NCBI RefSeq assembly: GCF_019355395.1
Contig: NZ_CP048829.1
Location: 2,645,001-2,709,000, forward strand
Direction of reading: 5' to 3'
Length of the DNA: 64,000 bases
Source of the DNA: Chordicoccus furentiruminis
GTDB lineage: Bacteria > Bacillota > Clostridia > Lachnospirales > Lachnospiraceae
In this document: one piece after another, positions 36,594-45,028 of the stretch
Layout of the letters: each line of letters begins with the position of its first letter
Numbering within the stretch: position 1 is the first letter of the stretch
Position numbers and translations under genes: made by a program
The notes under the pieces: model-generated
Database searches by the model: none
What the model was told of the DNA's origin: nothing
The model's input: the letters and a program-made list of their open reading frames with translations, nothing else

Positions 36594-38045
36594 TTACTGC
36601 AGGACGATCTCAGCGTTCCCAGTAAAAGCAGCTGTCAAAGCTTCATAAGCGCTGATACCGTGCTTCCTGCCTGTGCTAATGTATGACATGATGTCCAGAT
36701 AATCCTGCGCCCCACTTTCTGTACGGAAACATCCGGACACCTTGGTTTTTGTTTTGACATTGCGGACATCGCGCTCCGCCTGGTTGTTATCAAAGGGAAC
36801 ATCGAAGTCCCTGATAAAAAGGCAGACTGATGCCTTGAGTGCCATAAGGCGTTCGATGAGCGACCGCTCTTTCCCTTTTTTCTTCCGCCCTTTCTTTTTC
36901 TTTAGCGGATCTGGGGAAAGAGGACATTCCTCATTTGCCATCATCATAAGCCTGTCATACTCTGTGTCAAACTTATGAAGGTGATAGTAGCTGAGTTCCG
37001 TTTTGCCTTTGACCACCGCTTTATCACGGGCCTTTTTCATGGAACGGAGGAGGGTCTTGAACCCCGGCGCCCACATGTGTCCCGGACTATACTGTTCAAC
37101 ACCGGTCAGTTCGCGCAGCAGATGTCCATTGCAAACTGCGTGTGTGATATCGTCATACTTCCAGTATGGAGACCAGCAGTCATGTACAGCAATACCGCCA
37201 AACTTGGTGAGCACACCATTCCCCTCCATGCCGATCTGGCCACGTTTGGTGCTGATCGTCTGATAGGTCAGATCCGAAGTGGATGAATTATGCACCCAGA
37301 TGGTTTTTCCATTCACGTCGGTGCCGGTCTCATCAAAGTTGGCGACCTTCGACCCGATCAGCATGGACTTTATAGTCTCAAGTGTACCGCCCACTTTTTG
37401 GGCGCACTTCGACACCATGGAGGTGATCGTCCCGGTGGACAGGCTGATCCCGAGAAGGCTTCCCAGCAGGACATGGATCCGCATTGTGCTGACTGCTCCA
37501 TAGGTGCTCAGCAATCCGGCAAGTACGGAAACGGAATCGCCATACTGTACATATGCCCGGATTCCCTCAGGGAATTCCCCGGCCAGGGCTTCCCCCGTAC
37601 ATGGACATGATGCCACCTGGATGGACTGGTGCTCTGTCACCCTGGTTGTGATGACTGCATTGACTTCATAACGCTTCTCACCGCAGGTAAATACTTTGCC
37701 GCTCATGACGCACTCGTTCAGCCGCGGGCAGGAAAGGCACTTTTTCGGCAAATGTTTGCTGTATTCATCCGGTTCATGCGGGATCGACATATGGGAGCCC
37801 GGATGCCCCTTCTGTCCGCCCTGCTTCTTGCCGGATTTCTGCCGCTGACTTTGAGGCTTTGGTTTATTGAAACCATCACTGGAAGGTGGCTTGGAACTGT
37901 TCTGGGAGTTCTGATTCAGCTGGCGCTGGAGCTCTCGGATAGTTTCCTCTAATTCCTTGATGGTTTCCGTCAGTGATTGCACAAGTGCGGTGAGATCCGC
38001 ATTCTGTTTTGCCATTGTTTCGATAATAAGATCTTTGTCATCCAT
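36594..38045 (-). CDS. IS66-family transposase
   Basis: The 483-residue protein starts with a coiled-coil leucine-rich region (residues about 1-45), then a Ser-rich linker SSKPPSSDGF typical of IS66 TnpC and a zinc-finger segment with CLSCPRLNEC and CPCTGE. A DDE core follows, with VANFDETG as the first Asp and the terminal FDNNQAERDVRNVK motif. It carries out transposition of the surrounding element. Its start overlaps the small upstream ORF by eight bases, so the two are translationally coupled. Confidence 0.95.
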   Translation of the reverse strand: MDDKDLIIETMAKQNADLTALVQSLTETIKELEETIRELQRQLNQNSQNSSKPPSSDGFNKPKPQSQRQKSGKKQGGQKGHPGSHMSIPHEPDEYSKHLPKKCLSCPRLNECVMSGKVFTCGEKRYEVNAVITTRVTEHQSIQVASCPCTGEALAGEFPEGIRAYVQYGDSVSVLAGLLSTYGAVSTMRIHVLLGSLLGISLSTGTITSMVSKCAQKVGGTLETIKSMLIGSKVANFDETGTDVNGKTIWVHNSSTSDLTYQTISTKRGQIGMEGNGVLTKFGGIAVHDCWSPYWKYDDITHAVCNGHLLRELTGVEQYSPGHMWAPGFKTLLRSMKKARDKAVVKGKTELSYYHLHKFDTEYDRLMMMANEECPLSPDPLKKKKGRKKKGKERSLIERLMALKASVCLFIRDFDVPFDNNQAERDVRNVKTKTKVSGCFRTESGAQDYLDIMSYISTGRKHGISAYEALTAAFTGNAEIVLQ

Positions 38046-38418
38046 TGACCCGCTCCTTTCCGGAAGCGGTATCCATCAGGATATCACAAGCCTTTTTCAT
38101 CGAACAGCGGCAGAAACGGGTTTCGCCTTCTGCGGCGGTAAGCTGACTACGAAGCTCTGCAATAAGGGCATCCTTCTGCGCTATTGTTGCCAGAGCCTGC
38201 TCATACAATGCCCTATAGTCTGTATCACTATGGGTCAGGGAAGCAGCATCTGCCTTTGTCCGCTTTCCCGTCGGGACAATATCGCCTGTGGCAGGATCGA
38301 TGCGGCCAATCAGCTTGCGGTGGGAACGGGGCTGCTTCAGCTCCTTATCCCAATAGGAAACAGACTCATAGACATATGTTATATTGCGAGCTTTATTATG
38401 AACCTTTACGATTGCCAT
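38038..38418 (-). CDS. IS66-associated accessory protein
   Basis: The 126-residue protein begins MAIVKVHNKARNITYVYESVSYWDK and has a C-terminal helical segment (YEQALATIAQKDALIAELRSQL). This type of small ORF is a regular neighbour of TnpB-less IS66 transposases in Clostridia and may play the role of TnpA. It shares the element's inverted repeats and is read in the same direction as the transposase. Function is inferred only from this constant pairing. Confidence 0.75.
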   Translation of the reverse strand: MAIVKVHNKARNITYVYESVSYWDKELKQPRSHRKLIGRIDPATGDIVPTGKRTKADAASLTHSDTDYRALYEQALATIAQKDALIAELRSQLTAAEGETRFCRCSMKKACDILMDTASGKERVNG

Positions 38419-38564
38419 GAATCTGTCTCCTTAATAGTGTTACTTTTATTATATTGTATCACTATTAAGGAAAAATATCAAATGTTACGTGTCACTATTA
38501 TGTAAAACTATGTCAGTGCAGGGGGTTCTGAACAGTTACGAATTTTTTTATTTTTTTGAGGGGC

Positions 38565-38614
38565 CAGGGGAAATTCCCCTGATTCTTCGGATGTCTGCCA
38601 AAGGCGTATCTTGC
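38565..38614 (+). other. oriT: Candidate oriT (palindrome plus nic-like site)
   Basis: A 17-bp palindrome CAGGGGAAATTCCCCTG lies at 38565-38581. TATCTTGC at 38607-38614 follows, matching the YATCYTG/Y nic consensus known for MOBP relaxases, with the cut expected between 38613 and 38614. The site is directly before mobC and the relaxase gene, where oriT lies in many mobile elements. Confidence 0.5.
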
Positions 38615-38679
38615 TCACCCACTCATTATTTTTCTGGAATTTTCTGCTAAAAAATCGAAAAAATACGGAGGAAAAAATC

Positions 38680-39081
38680 ATGACGATATTCGGAATTTAT
38701 TATCCGGAGCCTGAGGGCTGCCGGACCAACAGGATCACTTTAAGGCTCACGGACAAAGAACAGGAGATGCTGAAAGACGCCGCCTGGAAGGCGAAGATGA
38801 GCCAGGCGGCATTTATCCGAAGCAAGGTCTTCGGGTCGAAAGTACCTGAGCTTCCGGCTGAGGTCAAAGACAGCCTTCACCGGCTCGACTACAGCATCAC
38901 GAAGATCGGCACAAACATCAATCAGATCGCTCGCGTGGCGAACGCATCTGGATATGTCAGCAGCTATGAGATGCGAAATCTCCGGGAGAGGCAGGAGGAG
39001 CTGGAAGAGACCTGCAGCAGGATCTTCCGGGAAATCATGAGGGCTTGCGAGTATGGCGGTCACGAAGCTTCTTCGGATTAA
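38680..39081 (+). CDS. mobC: MobC-family relaxosome protein
   Basis: The 133-residue protein has the ribbon-helix-helix start of MobC proteins (NRITLRLTDKEQEMLKDAAWKAKMSQAAFIRSKV) and the conserved C-terminal segment LDYSITKIGTNINQIARVAN. It binds near oriT and helps the relaxase to open the strands. GGAGG precedes ATG 38680. Its end overlaps the relaxase start by 29 bases, the common arrangement for the pair. Confidence 0.9.
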   Translation: MTIFGIYYPEPEGCRTNRITLRLTDKEQEMLKDAAWKAKMSQAAFIRSKVFGSKVPELPAEVKDSLHRLDYSITKIGTNINQIARVANASGYVSSYEMRNLRERQEELEETCSRIFREIMRACEYGGHEASSD

Positions 39082-40624
39082 GGAGAGAAAGTCGGGAGAC
39101 CCATCCGGAGGCCTGAAGGCAGCACTCCGCTATATCTGTAATCCGGACAAGGCGGCCCTGATTGGGGGAAATGCAGGAAGCAGTCCGGACCATGCCTATG
39201 CGGTCATGAAACGCAACAAGGACTACTGGAACAAACCCGGAGGGAGTGCCGGTTTTCACTACGTGATTTCATTTCCACCTGACTGCAAGGTTGATGCGAA
39301 AACGGCCGCTCTGGTTGCGGAGGACTTTACTCAGGATCTTATGGGCGGCAGGTATTATTTCACTTATGCGGTCCACACGGACAAGAACCATATGCACGTG
39401 CACATCGTCTTTGACTCGGTCGCGGTCGACGACGGGGTCAAGTACCATTCACCAAAGGGAGACTGGGAGAAACGGATCCAGCCGATCTCCGACCGGGTCT
39501 GCCAGAAGTACGGACTGCCGCCGCTTGAATATGGTGAGGAAAGGACATCAGTCGACCATGGCGAATGGACCCGGAGAAGAGAAAGACGGAAGGAGAAACA
39601 GGATGGTCCAGATACCAGGGACAACTGGGAAACGGGGAAACAGCAGGCAGAACATCCTTACATCCACAACTGGTTCGACCTCATGAGGGATGATATCGAC
39701 GAGGCAATCATGCGAAGCCCCTCGTATGGATCATTTCTGAAATATCTGCAGTCGCTGGGCTACATTGTCCGGGACGGAAAGTATCTGTCTTTGAAACCGG
39801 AAGGAAGGGAGCGTGCGGTACGAACCCTCAGACTCGGCAGAGGATATTCGAAAGAGGAGATCCAGGAGCGAATCGAATTCGTGCGAAGTCATCCGGTCGA
39901 TCCTGAAGACTATCGAAGGTATGGAGATATGGAGACGGTTCGCCGCCTTCTATTTCTGAAGAAGAACAGCTCTGGAAAATGGAAGATGACTCCCTTCCAG
40001 CGGAGTTTTTACCGAAGCTGGAGAAACACCTGCCTGATCCGAAGACCCGGTCCCAGGGCAAGAAGAGGGAGTCGGTCCGCTGTGCTGCAGCTGGAGGAAC
40101 TGTCCGATAATCTGCAGTTTCTGATCCGGGAAGATATCCGTTCGGAGGAGGAGCTACGGCAGAAATGGGAAGCGTCTGGAATTGAGCGGAAAGCCGTCCA
40201 GTCGGAACTCTCATCTGTAAGGACCAGAATTTACAGAAGTGGTATCAGCAGGAATGTCCGAAGGTGGAAGGAACTGAAGGAAAAGGCAAGGCGTACCCCG
40301 GAAGAGGAGTCCGAGCTTCTGCAGCTGGAGAAGGAAATCGAGAGGACAATGCCGATCGAGCGGGCAATGGCTTATGAGGCAGATCTTGAAGCGCAGAAGT
40401 CAAGATGCCTAGAGCAGATTCGGACGTTAAAGAGCAGGGAACGTCTCCTTGCCGGAATTGACCGCCAGCTGATGGAAATGGCGAAGGAGAACATTTCTAA
40501 TCACGATACAGACAGAACCATTAATAGCAGAAAACCAGAGAACAGGGTGAAGGTTCCGGAGAGGGAGGCTCCGGCAAGGTCAGAGGAAAAAGTCAAGAAT
40601 GAGAAAGAGGAGGTCATCAGATGA
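39053..40624 (+). CDS. MOBP-type relaxase
   Basis: The 523-residue protein has the relaxase domain in its first 200 residues, with the HUH-type metal motif HMHVHIVFDS (His 113, 115, 117) and GFHYVISFPPDCKVD before it. A basic middle and a long coiled-coil tail follow (about 340-480, ELKEKARRTPEEESELLQLEKE). It nicks oriT, stays covalently bound to the 5' end and leads the strand through VirD4 into the recipient. The nicking Tyr should be near the N-terminus; Tyr 27 (RYICNP) is a candidate. It overlaps mobC and the next gene. Confidence 0.92.
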   Translation: MAVTKLLRIKERKSGDPSGGLKAALRYICNPDKAALIGGNAGSSPDHAYAVMKRNKDYWNKPGGSAGFHYVISFPPDCKVDAKTAALVAEDFTQDLMGGRYYFTYAVHTDKNHMHVHIVFDSVAVDDGVKYHSPKGDWEKRIQPISDRVCQKYGLPPLEYGEERTSVDHGEWTRRRERRKEKQDGPDTRDNWETGKQQAEHPYIHNWFDLMRDDIDEAIMRSPSYGSFLKYLQSLGYIVRDGKYLSLKPEGRERAVRTLRLGRGYSKEEIQERIEFVRSHPVDPEDYRRYGDMETVRRLLFLKKNSSGKWKMTPFQRSFYRSWRNTCLIRRPGPRARRGSRSAVLQLEELSDNLQFLIREDIRSEEELRQKWEASGIERKAVQSELSSVRTRIYRSGISRNVRRWKELKEKARRTPEEESELLQLEKEIERTMPIERAMAYEADLEAQKSRCLEQIRTLKSRERLLAGIDRQLMEMAKENISNHDTDRTINSRKPENRVKVPEREAPARSEEKVKNEKEEVIR

Positions 40625-41775
40625 ACGAGAAGGAAATTGGAGAGATCAGCATTGAAGCAGAAGAAGGTGGACAGGCTACGGTTTCCGCAAAATCGGAGGT
40701 AGCTGTTTCTGATGAGGACAGGAAACTGGAGGAGCAGGTTGCCGGTCCGGTCAAAAGAGGAAGAGGCCGTCCGCCGAAGAATCAGAAGCCGGATCAGGCG
40801 GAAGCAGCGAATCCAGCAAACATGGCCGAGGATGTTTGGGCAATGCCGGGGATGCAGGTATCGGATCCGGCGGAAACGGAACGGGAGGATTCTTCTGATT
40901 CGGAAAAAACCGACACCGCATATCCGGAGAGACCACCGGCGCAGGACTTCGTCATGGTCAGCCGGGGCATGCAGCTTCTGACGGAACTTGTGAAAACGCA
41001 GAACCAGACTCAGGAGAAACTCATCCGTTCGCAGACGGAGTTTTCCAGCTCTGTGATGGATCGGATGGATCAGTACCGGATGCAGATCTCGAAGCTGGAG
41101 AACGAAGCTGCGGAGAAAGAGAAAAACAGGCTGCGGGACAGCTATCTGGAAGCTCAGCAGAAAGCTGACGAACGTATGGAAGAGATTCATCAGCTCCGAA
41201 CTCAGCTTGATCTCTCAGGCAGGAAAGTGCTTAAGCTCAATGTCCGGGTCGAAAAGCTGACTGAAGAAAATGAATCTCTCAGACAGCAGCTCCAGGCGAT
41301 GAAGGAGAAAACAGCTGAAGGAAGCAGAGATGCTGGAGAGGACAGGGCAATGGGTAGTGCTACCAGAGAGACAGTAGAAGTAGGAATATCCGAGGCGGAA
41401 GACCTTGGTAATGTAGCAGCTGCAACCTCCGGAGCAGGAGCATCGAATCAGAATCTGTCCAACGCATTCGGAGCAGGAGCAACGGATCAGATTCCGTCCA
41501 GTGTATCCGAGTCAGGAACATCGGATAAGAGTCCAGCTCGCACATCCGGAACAGGGAAGAGAGAAGCAGCTTCAGGATTCTGTGGCTGGGGTCAGAGGCG
41601 CAGAAAGAAATTTCTTGAGAAGGTCTATTGTGACCGCCGCTACAGTGATCAGCAGATTGCCTTGATCCAGGAAGCTGACAGGGCAGGCATCCCCCTTTCC
41701 GGTCTGAAAGAACTCTGTGATCCGAAGATTTCTCTCGGAAACATGCAGGTGATGCTTTCTTATATGAAGAGGTGA
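40621..41775 (+). CDS. AT-hook and coiled-coil accessory protein
   Basis: The 384-residue protein starts four bases before the relaxase stop (ATGA overlap). It has an AT-hook motif VKRGRGRPPKNQ (about 40-51), a long coiled coil (about 115-230) and a Gly/Ala/Ser-rich linker. Its C-terminal helical domain reads YSDQQIALIQEADRAGIPLS and ends NMQVMLSYMKR. The AT-hook suggests DNA binding near oriT or on the transferred strand. The terminal domain resembles the end of the 178-residue protein at 48905. No named family. Confidence 0.6.
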   Translation: MNEKEIGEISIEAEEGGQATVSAKSEVAVSDEDRKLEEQVAGPVKRGRGRPPKNQKPDQAEAANPANMAEDVWAMPGMQVSDPAETEREDSSDSEKTDTAYPERPPAQDFVMVSRGMQLLTELVKTQNQTQEKLIRSQTEFSSSVMDRMDQYRMQISKLENEAAEKEKNRLRDSYLEAQQKADERMEEIHQLRTQLDLSGRKVLKLNVRVEKLTEENESLRQQLQAMKEKTAEGSRDAGEDRAMGSATRETVEVGISEAEDLGNVAAATSGAGASNQNLSNAFGAGATDQIPSSVSESGTSDKSPARTSGTGKREAASGFCGWGQRRRKKFLEKVYCDRRYSDQQIALIQEADRAGIPLSGLKELCDPKISLGNMQVMLSYMKR

Positions 41776-41778
41776 GCG

Positions 41779-41964
41779 ATGGACGAGGAGAAGAAAAACG
41801 GAAAGATGCAGACCGCCGCCAGACATTTCTGTTCAGAGGAAAGTCCCGATGCAGTCCCTATCCCTTGTGTGGATTCATTTTTTATCACAGAGCTCGTAAG
41901 GGCTATGCCGGACGGTGTGATGATGGAGGTGTATTTCGATGGACGAGACAAACAGAGGGCTTGA
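41779..41964 (+). CDS. Small 61-residue protein
   Basis: The frame starts at ATG 41779 with GAGGTGA overlapping the end of the preceding gene, and ends 26 bases inside radC. It reads MDEEKKNGKMQTAARHFCSE and then a compact region ending MMEVYFDGRDKQRA. The tight spacing and ribosome site support translation, and the radC ribosome site lies within it. The family is not recognised. Confidence 0.5.
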   Translation: MDEEKKNGKMQTAARHFCSEESPDAVPIPCVDSFFITELVRAMPDGVMMEVYFDGRDKQRA

Positions 41965-42457
41965 CCTGGTTCGTATCCGTATGATCCCGGACCGGACACT
42001 GGTCTCTCCGACACCCGTCTCTACGCCAGAGGCAGCAGTGAATCTGATCACAAGAGAATTCGGCGACCTGGACCGGGAGGTTTTCATGATCCTGAACATG
42101 ACCTGTCATCTGCAGGTCATCAACCTGGATATCTGCAGTGTCGGGACGCTGAACTATACCGTTGTCCATCCGCGAGAAGTTTTCAAGTCCTCGATCCTGT
42201 CGAATGCTTCGTCAGTCCTGTTGATCCATAATCATCCAAGCGGAGAACTGGAACCATCCAGGGAGGACATTGACCTGACAGAGCGGATGGTCAGCGCCGG
42301 AAAGATCCTGGGAATCGAAGTGCTGGACCACCTGATCATCGGGACAAGGGAGAGAGCATACACCAGTCTCAGGGACCGGGGCGTCATGGAATTCCCTGAC
42401 AGAGACTGGAGGGAACTGGAGCGGGCTGCGGACCGGCAGCCGGAACATACCTTATGA
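41939..42457 (+). CDS. radC: RadC-family JAB-domain protein
   Basis: The 172-residue protein is the JAB/JAMM half of RadC, without the N-terminal helix-hairpin-helix part. The metal motif is complete: HNHPSGELEPSREDID near residues 97-112, with the LLI strand before it and HLIIGT after. RadC-like JAB proteins are common on mobile elements; a DNA-processing or peptidase role is assumed but not proven. ATG 41939 follows GGAGGTG. Confidence 0.9.
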   Translation: MDETNRGLDLVRIRMIPDRTLVSPTPVSTPEAAVNLITREFGDLDREVFMILNMTCHLQVINLDICSVGTLNYTVVHPREVFKSSILSNASSVLLIHNHPSGELEPSREDIDLTERMVSAGKILGIEVLDHLIIGTRERAYTSLRDRGVMEFPDRDWRELERAADRQPEHTL

Positions 42458-42459
42458 AG

Positions 42460-42536
42460 AAGCCGCGGCAGGAGCGCCGGGGCTTTTATTTTGCCCTGAC
42501 GTGCGAAGCAGACTGCAGGGAGCAGCATTTCGCACG
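42460..42536 (+). terminator. Two consecutive hairpins before DUF5688
   Basis: The first (42460-42485) pairs AAGCC with GGCTT and CGGC with GCCG and is followed by TTTTATTTTG, a terminator. The second (42500-42536) pairs CGTGCGAA with TTCGCACG with a small inner stem (CTGC/GCAG). Both lie in the 108-base gap between radC and the DUF5688 gene. Confidence 0.6.
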
Positions 42537-42565
42537 CGGGGAACATTTACAAGGAGGATTATCTG

Positions 42566-43780
42566 ATGATGAATTTCGAAGACTTTTGCAATGCAGTTGA
42601 GAGGAATGTCGTCCACTATCTGCCGCCTCAGTTTCAGGAAGCGAAGCTGCGCCTTCAGACCAACCGGAAGGTGAACCTTGGGGATATGGTCGGACTGACC
42701 CTCACCATGCCGGGCTCCAATATCGGACCGGTTGTTTACCTGAATGATTTCTACCGGTCCGTGTCGGGCGGCAGCATGACGATGGGAGGTGCGCTGGAGA
42801 ACATTGCCCGTCAGGGTGCCGACGCTCTTGAGAATCTCCGGCTCAATCCGATTGGTACATCTGACTTTCAGGACCTTGGTGACTGGAAGGCTGTGAAGGA
42901 TAAGGTCCACCTCAGCGCGATTGGTCTTACAAGAAATGAAAAGCTTCTGGAGACTGTTCCGCACAGGGAGATGGGCGATATCGCCTGTACTTACCGGATC
43001 TACCTTGCCGGCCCGGGCGGGGCGGATGGCAGCATCCTGGTAACGAACAGCATGATGAAACTGTTCGGTGTAAGTGAGAAACAGCTTTTTGATACAGCTG
43101 TGGAGAACACACTCAAAAATGACAAGCCGACTCTCAATAAGATGTCTGATGTGTTTGGGAGCTTTACGACGACTGGGAGACCGAGACCGGAACAGAAGGA
43201 AAAGCTTGAGCGCACGAACCTGCTCAACGAGCCTGTCTCATCTGCACGGGAACCTTCCGATGACAGGAATGTAGCAGACCGCAAGGATGAGGAGCGCAAC
43301 TGGTGGGAGGAAGATTCCAAGCCGGATCGTCAGGAAGACTATGACGAAGACCGCGACGATTACGATGAGGACTATGACGAGGATTATGACGAGGAGTACG
43401 AAGAAGGCAGAGAACTCTCAAATGAGATCCCGCTTCTGGTCCTGACAACGCAGTCCATGGTCCATGGCGCGGCAGCAGTCTTCATTCCCAATGTCATGGA
43501 ACAGATCTCAAAGAAGATGCCGGAAGGATTCTTCATTCTGCCGTCTTCCATCCATGAGGTGATGGCTCTTCCAAAGACCTTGGGAGCATCGATCGAAGCA
43601 CTGGATGATATGGTCAGCTCGATCAATGAGATGCAGGTCGACCCGGAAGATCAGCTCTCCGACTTCGCTCATGTCTATGATCCGGACCGGAAGATTCTTC
43701 TCTGCCCAGGAGCACCGGAACTGAATAAGGAGAAAACACCTGAGAAGGAACAGGAACTCGACCCGAATATCATCCGCTGA
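42566..43780 (+). CDS. DUF5688-family protein
   Basis: The 404-residue protein starts MMNFEDFCNAVERNVVHYLP, the DUF5688 signature. It has a second segment near 300-400 (IPLLVLTTQSMVHGAAAVFIPNVM ... KMPEGFFILPSSIHEVMALP), and an acidic, Tyr-rich repeat of DYDED type at about 255-285 between the two. The family is common in Clostridial conjugative elements, but its function is unknown. AAGGAGGA precedes ATG 42566. Cytoplasmic by sequence; no signal or span. Confidence 0.82.
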   Translation: MMNFEDFCNAVERNVVHYLPPQFQEAKLRLQTNRKVNLGDMVGLTLTMPGSNIGPVVYLNDFYRSVSGGSMTMGGALENIARQGADALENLRLNPIGTSDFQDLGDWKAVKDKVHLSAIGLTRNEKLLETVPHREMGDIACTYRIYLAGPGGADGSILVTNSMMKLFGVSEKQLFDTAVENTLKNDKPTLNKMSDVFGSFTTTGRPRPEQKEKLERTNLLNEPVSSAREPSDDRNVADRKDEERNWWEEDSKPDRQEDYDEDRDDYDEDYDEDYDEEYEEGRELSNEIPLLVLTTQSMVHGAAAVFIPNVMEQISKKMPEGFFILPSSIHEVMALPKTLGASIEALDDMVSSINEMQVDPEDQLSDFAHVYDPDRKILLCPGAPELNKEKTPEKEQELDPNIIR

Positions 43781-43887
43781 GGAAACAGAGATCAGGTTGC
43801 CGGACATTACATTGGCTGATGTTATTGCCATCAGGTCTATGAAGTGGCCTAGTGGCATTTTTGCAGGCGACAAGCAACAACGCGTCG

Positions 43888-43903
43888 CCCATGCTTGCAT
43901 GGG
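43888..43903 (+). terminator. Short perfect hairpin after DUF5688
   Basis: CCCATGC and GCATGGG form a 7-bp stem with a TT loop, extended imperfectly by GCGTCG on the left and AAGGCGC on the right. There is no T run, so it may be a processing or attenuation element. The rest of the 43781-43937 gap shows nothing else. Confidence 0.4.
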
Positions 43904-43937
43904 AAGGCGCTCATGAAGACAGGAAAGGAGAAGGAGG

Positions 43938-44042
43938 ATGAACGGACTTACAGAGAAGCAGGCAAGAAGCTGCAGAAGACTGATGATCTATTCCAGAGAG
44001 GTATTTATCACCAGCATGATGAACCTTATCTGGGGCTGGTAA
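43938..44042 (+). CDS. Small 34-residue protein
   Basis: A short frame with an excellent AGAAGGAGG ribosome site four bases before ATG 43938. It reads MNGLTEKQARSCRRLMIYSR and ends MMNLIWGW, with its stop overlapping the ribosome site of the next gene. The basic first half and hydrophobic end suggest a small membrane-associated peptide. Supported by spacing and ribosome site only. Confidence 0.45.
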   Translation: MNGLTEKQARSCRRLMIYSREVFITSMMNLIWGW

Positions 44043-44054
44043 GGAGGTGCCTGC

Positions 44055-44414
44055 ATGGATGAAGAACTGAAGCGGATCGAGGAAGAAATCCGCAAGGCCA
44101 AGGAAAAGCGGCAGGCACTGGAGGACAGAAAAAACCGCAGGATGAAGCAGATCCGGGCAAAGCAGGAACGGGACCGGGCAGTCTGGCTGAAGAAGCTGAC
44201 CACGGTCATCGACCGTACTCTGTCCGGGATGAAGGGACGGACTTATTTCTATGAGGTGACTCCGGAGCAGGTCGCGGAGGCAGTAAAGAAGGAAGGAATC
44301 CCGGAAATGGAGCCGTCAATAGAAACGGATCCGGCAGCAGGCAGTGCGGAAGTTCGCACAGAGAAGAATGATTCCGCTAAAGGAGCAGCGGAGAAGAAGG
44401 AGGCAGGCAGATGA
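44055..44414 (+). CDS. Coiled-coil protein of 119 residues
   Basis: The protein opens with a strong charged coiled coil (EELKRIEEEIRKAKEKRQALEDRKNRRMKQ). A short conserved-looking middle, WLKKLTTVIDRTLSGMKGRTYFYEVT, follows, and the end is disordered and charged. Small helical proteins of this kind are frequent beside mobilisation genes, as in MobB-like accessory factors, but no family can be named. AAGGAGGTG precedes the start, and the end overlaps the SpoVG-like gene by four bases. Confidence 0.6.
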   Translation: MDEELKRIEEEIRKAKEKRQALEDRKNRRMKQIRAKQERDRAVWLKKLTTVIDRTLSGMKGRTYFYEVTPEQVAEAVKKEGIPEMEPSIETDPAAGSAEVRTEKNDSAKGAAEKKEAGR

Positions 44415-45028
44415 ATATCAGGGCAGATATGAAACCGATTTTTTCAGATAAGATCCTTGCATCCGGGGACGTATATCTGGATGAGAAGATCGTGATCCAC
44501 AACGTGAAGGTTATCCAGGCAGACAAGGACGGCAAGACTTATTCCTTTGTTTCATTTCCGGAAAAGCTGAAGGGAGACAAATGGGAGCCGGTCGTCATGA
44601 TCAAGGACAAGGATCTTCGCAAAGCAATCACAGATACGGTCAATAAGAGTGTGGTTGCGCAGATGAAGGTTGAGAAGGAACCGCTCGACCTGACCGTCGA
44701 TGTAAGACTTTATGAAAAGGATGAGACCAGAGCCTACGCTACGGTGAGTTATGCCGGTCTCGTGAAAATCGACGGGGTCCGTATCTTTGAGAGGGATGGG
44801 GAACTGAAAGTATCTTACCCTTATGAGAAAAACGGGGACCGCTATCAGAACGTTGCGGGCCCCGTCTCACCGGGTATCCGGAAACGTATGACAGAGATAA
44901 TTGTAAAGGCTTACGAGGATAAGAAGCTGGAGAAAAGAGAGGACAGGAGTCAGTCTGGACCGGCAGGGCCTGAACCAGGCCCTCTGCCGGAGGATCTGAC
45001 GCCGGCAGAGTGTGGACCGCGGCTGTGA
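44411..45028 (+). CDS. Double SpoVG-domain protein
   Basis: The 205-residue protein has two SpoVG-like units in tandem, about residues 1-80 and 96-175. Each opens with a strand (KPIFSDKILASGDVYL; LDLTVDVRLYEKDETRAYATV). Each has a VKI-type middle and a late SF/SYP strand, closing with a helix (RKAITDTVNKSV; RKRMTEIIVKAYEDKKL). SpoVG is a small nucleic-acid-binding regulator, normally a single domain of about 90 residues, so the duplication is unusual. A Pro-rich tail follows. It may bind the element's RNA or DNA. It converges on DUF2798. Confidence 0.75.
   Translation: MNIRADMKPIFSDKILASGDVYLDEKIVIHNVKVIQADKDGKTYSFVSFPEKLKGDKWEPVVMIKDKDLRKAITDTVNKSVVAQMKVEKEPLDLTVDVRLYEKDETRAYATVSYAGLVKIDGVRIFERDGELKVSYPYEKNGDRYQNVAGPVSPGIRKRMTEIIVKAYEDKKLEKREDRSQSGPAGPEPGPLPEDLTPAECGPRL

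Larger units (their letters stand above)
36573..38539 (-). mobile_element. IS66-family element (ISBst12-like) with 8-bp target duplication
   Basis: Both ends read GTAACTGTTCAGAACCCC into the element, at 36573 rightwards and at 38539 leftwards. The flanks carry the identical 8-bp duplication GAATTTTT at 36565-36572 and 38540-38547, the size made by IS66 transposases. The 1967-bp element holds two minus-strand genes: a small accessory ORF and the large transposase, with no TnpB gene. It lies 18 bases before the oriT-like palindrome. Confidence 0.95.
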
